DNA of 64,000 nucleotides from Leptidea sinapis (lineage: Eukaryota; Arthropoda; Insecta; Lepidoptera; Pieridae). The stretch is from contig NC_066265.1 in NCBI RefSeq assembly GCF_905404315.1, positions 24,576,501-24,640,500 on the forward strand, in the 5' to 3' direction. Numbering within the stretch: position 1 is the stretch's first letter; each line of letters begins with the position of its first letter. A program made the translations under genes and the position numbers. Positions 46,000-55,876 of the stretch are shown here, piece after piece. The notes under the pieces were generated by a model. It ran no database searches. It was given only the letters and a program-made list of their open reading frames with translations, and was not told the DNA's origin.

Positions 46000-46190
46000 A
46001 AAGCAAATAGAAACATTGTACAAATTGCTTTTCATTACTCACTTTTACCTAACTAATAAGATGCTCAAAATGGTTTCCGTTGATACCAATGCATAAGTTT
46101 ATACGTCTAATGACCTTCTGCATTTGATACTGTGATAGTATTATCCTCGATAGAATAGATTAGAAATTTTAGTAGGAGATGAGTTTTCTT
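46000..46190 (-). pseudogene. Possible transposase C-terminal scrap
   Basis: Minus strand reads MQKVIRRINLCIGINGNHFE HLIS then stop, resembling the C-terminus of the mariner-related transposase group also seen at 47350-47690. Short and uncertain. Confidence 0.35.
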
Positions 46191-46388
46191 CCGTGTAAAA
46201 ATAATAAAACAAAAAATTTGGTATTTCATTTAGATATTTGAATGGTTTAGAGGTCGCTCTGCATTTCATGATATTTGGCGCCAGTGACTTTTTACCAACG
46301 CGAACACCTGAAATCTAGCGAAATCCATATTAAGAAATTGATTATACATTGTAATAATAAATTATAATAATAAATAATTCTCATATAC

Positions 46389-46720
46389 TCATGATCGCTC
46401 AGAGGGCAATGGAAAGGGTTACGCTAGGAGTTTGAGTGCGAGATCGAATCAGAAATGAGGACATCCGTAGGAGAACCGACATAGCTCAAATGATTGCGAA
46501 ACTGAAGATGCCCTGCCCGAACTATGGTTCGACGGACAGATAGCCGGTGGTGCTATAAAAGGCAGTAGGCTCCCCACAAGATGGACCGACGATCTGGTCA
46601 ATCAATGGTGATCTGGTCGCCGGAATACGTTGGATGAGGGCAGCGCAGGACCGATCGTCGTGAAGTTCTTTTGAGGAGGCCTTTGTCCAGCAGTGGACGT
46701 CTTCCAGCTGATGATGAATA
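46389..46720 (+). mobile_element. RTE-type LINE 3' end
   Basis: From CGCTCAGAGGGCAATGGAAA through GATCGAATCAGAAATGAGGA, CAAGATGGACCGACGATCTG to GTCTTCCAGCTGATGATGAA. Contains frameshifts. Same family as 10691, 51834 and 55877-58030. Confidence 0.9.
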
Positions 46721-47349
46721 AGTTATTATTATAGATAGATAAATAATTGTAGAGGTAATTTCATTCATTCATTTACACAGCAAGTTGCGATTATATTACA
46801 TTGCAACATTGAGGCTAAAACAGGCTGCTAATTAAGTACCACACTCCAATTATCGACAATAGAGAAAAGTACAGGAATGATTTAATACAATTATTAGTTA
46901 TTAAAAATAAATATGGTGTAAAATGGAAATAAGTTAAGACTTATACCAGGAAAAATAAACCCTTAAATAGCTTCTGTTAAGCTTGACAAATGGCGCCTTA
47001 AAATTTGTTGTATCCATATATCATACAGCACATAAGAGACATAAAGTTAATACAAGCCGCTATCTTAGGCGTCACGGTCGGGATAAATTGCAGCAATCTC
47101 AACAGCAACTCTGGGCGCCGATCCAACTCAAGGATTCCATTCACTTCGCTGATTTAACGAAAACGCTCTGTTTAGCTTTTGTACGTTCTCCTGGCGGTTA
47201 TTATTATCGCTTTATTGCGATGTTAGATCTCCGAGTCGAAATCTATTGGAAGATTTTTGCTTATTTATTTTTATGCTTGTATCAATTTGATAAATAACGT
47301 CAAAGTATATTTTTACCTTAAAGGTACTGCCCTAACTAAGAACAATAGC
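46721..47349. other. Intergenic with an unplaced open frame
   Basis: A 104-codon plus-strand frame at 46983-47297 has somewhat higher GC in its middle but no recognisable domain, no good splice sites and no homolog I know. Treated as non-coding. Confidence 0.3.
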
Positions 47350-47690
47350 TTTTTTATTACGGCAACTTTATATTGTAATTGTAGTGTGTATTGGCTATTT
47401 GTAAAGATGCTTGTATGCGTGGCATCTTGACACTCAATTGGCATCTTTCAAATTTTATAACATCCGTTGGGCAATCGGAAAAATACACTCTGTCCTTCAA
47501 ATAACCCCACAAAACCATGGGTGTCTGGTCCGGAGAACGAGCAGGCCATAGCACCGGTCCCCCGTGGCCGATCCATCCTCACGGAAAGCGAACGTTAAGA
47601 TGTTCTCGTACGTTGCGAGCAAAATGTGCCGGAGCTCCATCATGCTGAAACACAATGTTTTCTTGGTTCTCAAAGTAATCACAAAAATAT
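47350..47690 (-). pseudogene. Mariner-related transposase C-terminal remnant
   Basis: Minus-strand frames read YFENQENIVFQHDGAPAHFA, then WIGHGGPVLWPARSPDQTPM and LWGYLKDRVYFSDCPTDV, the catalytic part (HDGAPAH aspartate and SPD motif) of a transposase family abundant in insects. A stop or frameshift near 47575 and a missing DF before LWGY disable it. The terminal ATGCCAATTGAGTGTCAAGA and TTGCCGTAATAAAAAA recur at 63840-63898. Confidence 0.8.
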
Positions 47691-47869
47691 GTAAGTAGTA
47701 AACATTTACGAATGAAAAATAAAAAAACTATTAAAGATGAAAATTATTAGGTAAATAGGTACGTAGGCCTTCTATTTAATAATCTGCTTCCCTAACATGA
47801 CAGCTCTGTTAAAGAGGTTAATTAATTATATTTTTTTCCTATTATCGTGGGCAAAGTTCGATTTTGCGC

Positions 47870-48130
47870 ATGCATTTGCGTTCGCAAAGTACCACTTTCC
47901 CACAAGTTGACAAGAGCGTGCGGGAATGTAACTGAGCGTGCAGGAATGTAGCTGAGCGTGCGGGAATGTGGTGAGCGTGCGGGAATGTTTGAAAATAATT
48001 TTAGTGGTTTAACTTTGCGCAACTTAATAGGAAAAATAGTATACGATACTCGTGCGCACGTAGGTAATCCTGCACTCGCTTCGCTCGTGCAGGTACGACC
48101 TACTTTGCGCACTTGTATCGTAATGTTACG
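47870..48130 (+). repeat. GC-rich repeat with 16-bp tandem units
   Basis: GAGCGTGCGGGAATGT-like units occur four times at about 47914-47990. The right part ends CTACTTTGCGCACTTGTATCGTAATG, whose inverted end recurs at about 38133. Probably a non-autonomous transposon. Confidence 0.6.
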
Positions 48131-48404
48131 GGGTATTTTGTAACACGTTGTATAACAGAAATCAAAAAAACTTTAAACTGATATCGAAAGTACGTTACCT
48201 AATCAGTGAAATGACACCAATTCCGATCTCATACTGAATGTATGGAAGTGTTTAATATCAACATTCTGGATACTCCTCGTTTGATTTTTTAAAAGTTATT
48301 GATGTCATTTTACTCTTTATTAACGTACTTTCAATATCAGTTTAAAGTGTTTAGATATCTGTTATACTGACGGAATAATCACCTTCACAGAGACAAGATT
48401 TTAA

Positions 48405-48552
48405 GTGTCATGTGCCCAGTTTTTTCACTAGCTACGGTGCCCTTCAGATCGAAACAATAATGCTTATACATTACTGCTTCACGGCAGTAATAGGCGCCGT
48501 TGTGGTACCCATAATCTAGCCGGCATCCTGTACAAAGTAGCCTCCCACTGGT
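48405..48552 (-). mobile_element. SINE-like repeat S, partial
   Basis: Inverted copy of the 5' half: CATTACTGCTTCACGGCAGT, CGCCGTTGTGGTACCCATAA, CCTCCCACTGGTAAAAA. Confidence 0.85.
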
Positions 48553-49132
48553 AAAAACACTTAACGATTACATCCTGTATACAACGAATATATCTCTTAT
48601 CGTAAAGGTAGCGTTCGTAAGAAATGTTTTCGTTTGACCGTTTTTCTCCGACTTTACTTTGCATACCCAACCCAACTATTATGATAAAAAAAAATCCATC
48701 TTTCTGGTTAATATATGATACTCACAAATAAGGAGGCTTTCTATTCGTAACAGAATTTTCAAAATCGTTTCAGTAGATCCAGAGATTACCCCTACAACCT
48801 CACAAACTTCCAAACTTTACGTTTTTATAATGTAAGTATAGATATTATATTTCATATTACCCAGAGATTATACACCCGAGGCTAGATCTCATGCTTCTCT
48901 TTCCCTAACCCCTATCAACATCCCAAAAATGTACTCCTGGCTTAAATTTTTTTTTCATTACTCATTAATAATAATGATTACTAATCTTATATTTATACAA
49001 AGGCCTTCAATAGTGATAGTTTTTTTTTGCAATGGAAGTAAACGAAAGGCTTTGTGGAACATACAATGCATTAAATGCAAAGTTTCGTAATTTTATGGCA
49101 ATAAGGGATGTGACGAACAGGATGATCATCAT
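48553..49132. other. Intergenic, transposon-end-like words only
   Basis: AAATCGTTTCAGTAGATCCA and TTTATAATGTAAGTATAGAT near 48770-48842 look like the end of a dispersed repeat. No gene seen. Confidence 0.3.
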
Positions 49133-49373
49133 GAGTTCAGCTGATGGTTATTGTTACGCCCTAATCAAAAATTCTGAGTGGCAATACAATTGCGCTCGTT
49201 TCCTTGAGACAAGATATTAAGTCTCATTTGCCCGTGAATTTCACTAGCTATGGCGCCCTTCAAACCGAAACACCATAATGTTTACACATTACTGCTTCAC
49301 GGTAGAAATAGGCGCCGGTGTGGTACCCATAATCTAGCCGGCATCTTGTGCAAAAAGAGCCTCCTACTGGTAA
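49133..49373 (-). mobile_element. SINE-like repeat S
   Basis: Inverted copy from TTCAGCTGATGGTTATTG to GAGCCTCCTACTGGTAAAAA with an internal deletion; lacks the A-rich 3' tail. Confidence 0.85.
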
Positions 49374-50284
49374 AAAAAACAAACAAAACTTCTATGTATG
49401 ACTCATATATTCATTGAAACTAATGAATTTCTGAAATCCATGTATAGAATATTGTTTTCTAAATATTTTTCCCGAAATTCAGGTGCAATTGCTCTGGAAA
49501 CGAGCACTTTGAATGGAAATAAATAATCAACGGTTCGATAGTGCAGCTCGCGACCTCCAGCTCCACCGACGCGCACTTCTGGTGCTAATTGTTTTTATTT
49601 TTGTACAAAACATTTTGCGGCGGATTGTTCACTCTAAATTTGTTCGCAGTTTTTATGTTCTTGCGGTTATTTATTGTTTTGTGGGCGAACGAATCTGACA
49701 GTGGGTTACGTTATTTGCTGCGGAGTGCACCCGCTATTAAGTCGAGTTTCGTGTTTGTTTTTTGTTTATTGTTTGTCCTGTTCAGTTTCAGTCTTATTTC
49801 GTATAAAATAATTTAAAAATGTAAAACTTTTTTATTTTAGAGATTAAACTTCACTTCCATTTCTTTTGTATCTGTTGAGTAGTTGAATTGTGTTTATAAT
49901 AACTTGCGGGATTACGGGAAAAACTGTGTTCTGTTTGCGTTTTTATATAGTTTTACCTAAAACTAAGTATTTTTATCATGTGGTTGATAAGTAATAGTTT
50001 GCTTACAAGAGTAAGAAAGATTTTCATTATGACCTATTGATTTGATTGAAACTGGAATGGGGGCAATTTTGATATGAGTACAAAGATTTAGTAATATAGG
50101 TAGTATAAAAAACGCAAGTTACTTATAAGCAAAAGCGTTCAAATAATTCCCAGATGTTCTTTAATATGTGCAGAATGGAGCCCCAATTTTTATTTCAGGA
50201 TTGCACAGAGCTAATTGAAAGTAGGATATAAGGAATACGACTTAGATATTTTGACTTGCATACCAAATGCCCTTCCTTCACGTG
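49374..50284. other. Intergenic, nothing recognised
   Basis: Includes a hydrophobic open frame (49589-49816) in T-rich sequence that looks like a composition effect. Confidence 0.3.
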
Positions 50285-51145
50285 ATAGGTTATAGGTTAT
50301 CACGGGCTACTATCCGCAACTCGACGACTATGGCGCGCCTATTTTGCGTGGTGAGGTGGGCGGCTAATCTTGCCATCCCAGCTCCTCAAGGTAGTTAATC
50401 AAACCTCTGATGTCACCCATGACCTCGGGGAGAGTTCTCGGTGACCCCAGGTGTTTGGCCCGGTAAGGCCACATTTTCGTTTGGCCACACTCCTTCACTC
50501 CAGAATGATGTGTGCGGCCGTCTCTTCTGCCTCCATGCAGGCTCTGCACAGCGGGCTGTCGGTGACACCTATACTAAACAGATGTTTGTTAAAAGGGCCG
50601 TGACCCGTTATAACATGGGTTAATTTACGTAATCTTTGGGGGACGATTGGATCTGGTCCTATTGCTATAATCTCCGAGCCTTTCCTGGCCAGTTCATCCG
50701 CAGCATCGTTGCCGCGTGAGTCACTGTGGCCCTTTATCCACTGAAGAGTTACCTGGTTGCCATTTGCACATAACTCCGTCAGATACTGGTGACAGTCGTA
50801 TATTAGCTTTGAGGTGATAGTGTTGCCTTGTAGAGCTTGTAGTACTGATTTGCTATCTGAGAGGATGCGGATTAAGTAATCCTTTACCTTTCGTGCCAAA
50901 GTAGCTGTAGCCGCTTCTATGATACCCATGCACTCTGCTTGGAAGACAGTGTTCTGAGCTCCTAGTGGTGCGGCTATTTTTATATTTAGATCTTCCGAGA
51001 ACACTCCGTATCCTGTGCCAGATCTTGTTTTCGAGCCATCGGTGAAAATCCTGAGGTCTATAACATTAAAGTCCTCTTTTGGTTCTTCATACAGCTGTAT
51101 TTTGTATTTCTTATCGAAGATGTATTCCTTCCGTGATACGTTCAA
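50285..51145 (-). mobile_element. RNase H-bearing LINE, 5'-truncated
   Basis: One uninterrupted minus frame (51145 to 50364, 50495 in the best part, with a frame change near 50500) encodes an RNase H domain: RIFTDGSKTRSGTGYG (first D), FQAECMGIIEAA (E), IRILSDSKSVLQAL (D), QWIKGHSDSRGNDAADELAR (last D). A zinc-like SPLCRACMEAEETAAHI end follows. The 3' tail is ATAACCT repeats at about 50290-50305. RT is missing. Related to the element at 56414-57819 but clearly diverged. Likely I/LOA/R1-group; clade not fixed. Confidence 0.88.
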
Positions 51146-51833
51146 TATAAAATAAAGAGAACACTTAAAATCATTAACTCTATCTTTCAGTGCTGTTTAC
51201 GAGTATCTCGCTGTTAATGACATTTCTGATTTAAATACAACTTAATGCAAGCCTGTGGAAAACTATCACAAAAACAAAGTACAGTATTTCGTCAGCGACA
51301 CATAACCATCGGAAATGCTTTCAACCGCGTCGGAGTAAATTCAGAATGTATTTCACTTCCACTGTGATTGCGTAGAAGTGTTTAATGATCACTTGTTTGT
51401 TGATTGCAGACTAAGCAATTCACTGCCATTCCTATTGCGTCTATTAAACACTTGCGCAGCACAATTTATTTTTCCTCACATTCGGTTACAACTATTCGTT
51501 TTTATTGTTTTTCGATAGTAGGCTTAAACAAAAGCAGTTTCGTTTTCGCACCGATTTTTCCGATACTTGCAATTTCACAACAAAAATATTTTTTTGCTGT
51601 ATTGGAAAAGAGAGTTTATCGTTCGTTTTAATGCAGGGACTAAAAATGCTTTTTAATCAACTAAAAGTGACTATAATTGTTTCGAACTTGGTAAATGGAT
51701 ATTCTAAAAATTTATAAAAATGACTTTGACGTTGTTAATATGACAATATCATCGTTTGGAAATATGTACATGTAGATGTAGACAGAAAGTTCTTAAGACT
51801 TTAATTGCTGCTATGTACTAACTAGTTGCCCTC
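51146..51833. other. Intergenic, nothing recognised
   Basis: No coding or repeat feature defined. Confidence 0.3.
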
Positions 51834-52335
51834 CATAAAATCTTCTCGTGCCAAATATCAGTGTCTGAAGACGAAGGTTTTCAACCAGTGTGTGCTGCCA
51901 GTGATGACTTACGGTACGCAGACGTGGTCGTTAACTATGGGCTTCATGAGAAAGCTCATGGACGCTCAGAGGGCAATGCAAAGGGCTGTGCTCGGAGATT
52001 CCCTGCAAGATCGAATCAGAAATGAGGAGATCCGTAAGATAACCAAAGTTACCAACACAGTCCAAATGATTGCGAAACTGAAGTGGCAGTGAGCAGGGCA
52101 CATAGTTAGACGGACAGATGGCCGTTGGGGCAGTAAATTCCTCGAATGGAGACCACGTACCGGAAGATGCAGTGTTGGTAGGACCCCCACAAGATGGACC
52201 GACGATCTGGTCAATCGCCCTGTTTGGGACCGGAATACGTTGGATGAGGGTAGCGCAAGACCCATCGTCGTGGCAATTGGGGAAGCCTTTGTCCAGCAGT
52301 GGACGTATTCCAGCTGATGATGATGATGATGACTA
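51834..52335 (+). mobile_element. RTE-type LINE 3' end with (GAT)n tail
   Basis: Encodes CLKTKVFNQCVLPVMTYGTQ, TWSLTMGFMRKLMDAQRAMQ, RDRIRNEEIR-like and KLKWQ then a stop, then VRRTDGRWGSKFLEWRPRTG and GRTPTRWTDDLV. Ends CAGCTGATGATGATGATGA, the simple-repeat tail typical of RTE. One nonsense codon at about 52092. Confidence 0.93.
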
Positions 52336-52554
52336 ACAAGTAGTCTGTAAATCATATAAGTTTATTAGAATAATAAATAGTACACAGCTAAGTTGTAATA
52401 TATACAAAAAAAAATAAGTGTAATATTATAGATAGCGTTACCGTGACGATTGAGTGTGGTAATTTATTTATTTATTCTACTTTAAAAAGTACGGTCCCAG
52501 ATAAAGATAAAAAGTACTAGTTAAAGATATTATTATTATAATATTTTATTATAA

Positions 52555-52850
52555 TATTGAAATAATATTATAATATTGACACACTTTTTACACTAATTAT
52601 CTTGCCCCAAGTTAAGCATATATAGCCTGTGTTATGGGTTACAAGATAACGATATATTTAATACAATATACTTACTTAAACATATATAAATTCATATAAA
52701 CATACATAAATATATTTAAACATCCATGACTCGGAAACAAACATCCAAATTCATCATATAAATGCTTGCACCTACCAGGATTCGAACCCAGATATACATA
52801 TAAATTAAACTAAAATACTACATTCTTCTCACAGAAAGCCAAAGTAATAA
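52555..52850 (-). mobile_element. tRNA-derived SINE, 5' end degraded
   Basis: Minus strand carries a B box GGTTCGAATCC (52778-52788) followed by TGGTAGGTGCAAGCATTTAT, CCGAGTCATGGATGTTTAAA, TTACAAGATA-type sequence and a TATTAT-rich 3' end. The A box is not preserved. Confidence 0.75.
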
Positions 52851-52976
52851 TGAGATTGGCGTCCCTTCGCGCCCGTGCCGGCTCCTTCGGTCGTACCGAT
52901 TCGTCCCATTGCAAATCGGTACGAAGGCTTATTTAGCAGTAGAATCCACTATTTGCCTTAATCACACATACGATAA

Positions 52977-53175
52977 AAGGCATTTATTTTCTCAAAATTG
53001 ATTCCTTTAGAATTCTTTTTGATGTCATTTCTAAAATACTAGACACTACTACCGCTTCGGAAACAAATGGCACTCTGATAGAGAAGAAGCGCCGCAAGAA
53101 ACATTCCCACCATACTTTTTTTTTTGCGCTCAGAACAAGTATGGTGCTTAAATATCTAAAGGCCAAATTAAACTC
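52977..53175 (-). mobile_element. Family B LINE 3' UTR
   Basis: Inverted match to 22860-23045, including CTACTACCGCTTCGGAAACA, AAGAAGCGCCGCAAGAAAC and the terminal GGCATTTATTTTCTCAAAAT. Confidence 0.85.
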
Positions 53176-53390
53176 CCTTTTCATGATGATAATTTCTTAT
53201 TTCTGACAAGGTCTAGTAATTAATTAATTATAGAAATATAAAAACTAAGTAATTATAGAGATATACATTGGCAGACTTATAAAAAGTTGACGTCAAATTT
53301 TAATTACAGTTGACGATTGAGTACTCATAACTAATTTTAGTAATCACACCAATGCAATGTCGAAATAAGAGAAAGAGTAATGGTATACGA

Positions 53391-53708
53391 CCCCGATATA
53401 GAACGACGTTCACCGAGCTGGTTACTGGATGAAACAAATTTTTTATGAAATTTAAAATGTCAATAAATATATTGGATATGGGTTGTCTAGCAAATTTCAG
53501 TCCAGGATACGATGAACTATTAATTAATTTTTTTTTAAATATATCACCGGTTTGTTTAATGGACAAATTCTATACCAATCGAAAGTATGCAGTCTATAGT
53601 ATATGCAAAAGGTAGGTTGCCTATTTTGTTCCTGTCACTAGTCATCGGTTGCCAGGTATGAACAGGTTAATCGATACCAGCTCGGTGAAGGTTCGTTCTA
53701 TACCGGGA
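53391..53708. mobile_element. Foldback element (inverted arms about 31 bp)
   Basis: CCCCGATATAGAACGACG plus TTCACCGAGCTGGT on the left is matched inverted at 53677-53708 (TCCCGGTATAGAACGAACC plus TTCACCGAGCTGGT), about 255 bp apart. No coding seen; probably a MITE whose true ends extend further. Confidence 0.6.
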
Positions 53709-54142
53709 TCTTAGACTATAAGAAATATTGAGATAAATAAAAGTATTTGAAAGGTACCAATGAAACCTTTACATAAATAATGCAGAAAGATAAAGAAAGA
53801 ACTTAGACGCTTTTATCACGCTTTGCAAATTCAACCTTCTGGGAGCTTCAGAAGTTCTCAAATAAATATTTATTATTGACTTTAGAATTCTATGTGCATA
53901 AATCTTTTATTCGCTTCGAGACAATCGCAAAAAAGTTTCGAATTAACTTTACTTGGAGGAACGAACTGTTTGATCAAGTCAACTGATTTTGCTTTGAGTT
54001 GCCTAAAAGTTGGAAACGGCTTTTGATTTCGTTTGTAGTTGATTTGTCCATTTCTATATGTACGGGTCGTCTGTCGAAATCTTGTGATGCGATATATTTT
54101 GTTTGTAGGAATAGTGAAAAAATAATGTGTTTTTGAGCGTGT
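53709..54142. other. Intergenic, nothing recognised
   Basis: No feature defined. Confidence 0.3.
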
Positions 54143-54890
54143 ATTGCTTGTGGCGGCGATGTGGGAGGGGTCGTTCCCTAAAATATGGTCGAGTGAGGCA
54201 ATGGCTAGTCCATGCGTTATTAAACATTATTGTGTTTCCGTCTGAAGGGCACCGTAACTATTGAAATTACTGGGCAAATAAGACTTAACATCTAATGTCT
54301 CAAGGTGACGAGCGCGATTATAGTGCCGCTCAGAAGTTTTGAGTTTTTCAAGAATCCTGAGCGGTACTGCATTGTAATGGGCAGGGCGTATCAATTGCAA
54401 TCAGCTGAACGTCCTGATCGTCTCGTCCCTTACTGTCATAAAAATAAGTGCGTCATGCTCATGAACGGGTGCTACTTGTGGTGTCTGGATGATTTTGTAA
54501 CCAAAAACTCTGCTTCATGTTCTTAAAATTAAAGTTATTATATTTTTTATAATCGCCAATGGAATGCTCGCAAAATACATTTATTTGTTTACGGTGTGTG
54601 TGGATTGATGCATCTACTGTCCTCAATAACTCTCGTTTTTACGTATTAACTTACATTTACTTTTTTGACTTACTCGTGTAAAGCATTGAGTATGACATTT
54701 GAGTAGTTTTGCTGCATTAGTTTACATATTATATTGTAATTGAAATGATTTGTAAAAACATGAAGCTGTAAATGTTGATATAAAAGAGTGACAATGAGTT
54801 TTTACTACTTCTTGTCATTAAAGCTTGAAAAGAAAACTTTTAACATACTTAAGTGTCATTTTCGTGACCTACATGAATAAAGTTGATTTG
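54143..54890 (+). repeat. Dispersed repeat R, copy 2, split by repeat S
   Basis: Colinear with 17738-18060 on both sides of an inserted repeat S, then continues through AAATGTTGATATAAAAGAGTG, ACTTCTTGTCATTAAAGC to CTACATGAATAAAGTTGATT, a 3' end also seen at 59860-60175. Confidence 0.8.
54218..54448 (+). mobile_element. SINE-like repeat S inserted in repeat R
   Basis: 5'-truncated S copy from TATTAAACATTATTGTGTTT to CCCTTACTGTCATAAAAATAAG, flanked by TGCGT on both sides (54213-54217 and 54449-54453). The uninterrupted site is visible in the other R copy at about 17811-17830. Confidence 0.88.
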
Positions 54891-55774
54891 TTGTTCATTT
54901 AAGTACAATTTAATACACTATGGCTGAATGATACTTACATTCAGAACTCTACATTTGTAGTTATATATAAAACTATATTTTCTCATAATTCATTCATTTA
55001 TTTATTTAAAGTGTTTATTTATATGTATTATTTATAAGTATTTAATTATAAATAGCATCGTTAAATATACATGGATCACGTCTAATATTGTGCGTAACAG
55101 TTGCTAAAGATCTTGAAATTTAGGGTGTTTGTACATGCCAAGTTTGGACCGAAGTCCTTGTTTGTGTACTTCGAGGAAAGTTACTTACATATGTTATAGT
55201 TATGTTTATAGAGATACTGTTATTATACTAGTTCAATATAATATTGGACTTTATCATTCCAGATTCTATCTTAGATCTATTAAATTTTTTTAAGGAGCAG
55301 AATCCGGTGTATATTTATACTGAAAGAAAATTATATATAATAAAATCGCTTGAAGAGAAGAAACGGAACAAACTCAGAGGGTCTCTATTTATTTAAATAA
55401 AATTGTACACTAAATAGGGCTAGTTCATTGCAAAAGTGGTATTATTTAGAATGTCATGTGTTAATTATCAATATCAATGAATTATAACAATATCTGAATG
55501 AATGAATAACATCGACTATACAATGATTGTAATATTATTAGCTCTGTGTGTTCTGAAACCTTAAAACCACTCATCGGAACCCACACAGGATAGGGATCGC
55601 GTTAGATATGTTTGCTTAGGACGAACTTGGGCCGTTTTAACCGTTCTCAAATATTTGATATATCGATGACATGCCGATCGAGTTTCTGAGAGAGATGTTG
55701 AAGCCCTTAAGCTCTCGTCTTCGTTGTTGATTGCAGTAATTACTATTATATTGACAGAAGTATTTTGAATTCTA
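54891..55774. other. Intergenic, mostly unrecognised
   Basis: GAAGAGAAGAAACGGAACAA and AGAGGGTCTCTATTTATTT (about 55352-55395) resemble a LINE 3' UTR end. Nothing else defined. Confidence 0.3.
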
Positions 55775-55873
55775 ACCCTGTGTGCCTCAAGACTAAAGTC
55801 TTATATGCGTGTGTAATGCCAGTTGTTGATCTATACACAGCTATTACCAGTGTTCCCCTGCGGGATAGAATCC
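55775..55873 (+). mobile_element. Short RTE fragment, plus orientation
   Basis: Encodes CLKTKVLYACVMPVVD and, after a deletion, SVPLRDRIR, matching internal RTE sequence. It sits directly against the 3' end of an inverted RTE copy. Confidence 0.65.
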
Positions 55874-55876
55874 GTT

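Noticed and set aside
46983..47297. 104-codon open frame as a gene
   Set aside because: No domain, no splice signals and no recognisable homology.
49513..49816. Hydrophobic membrane-protein-like frames
   Set aside because: T-rich composition produces hydrophobic codons by chance; two overlapping frames look equally hydrophobic.
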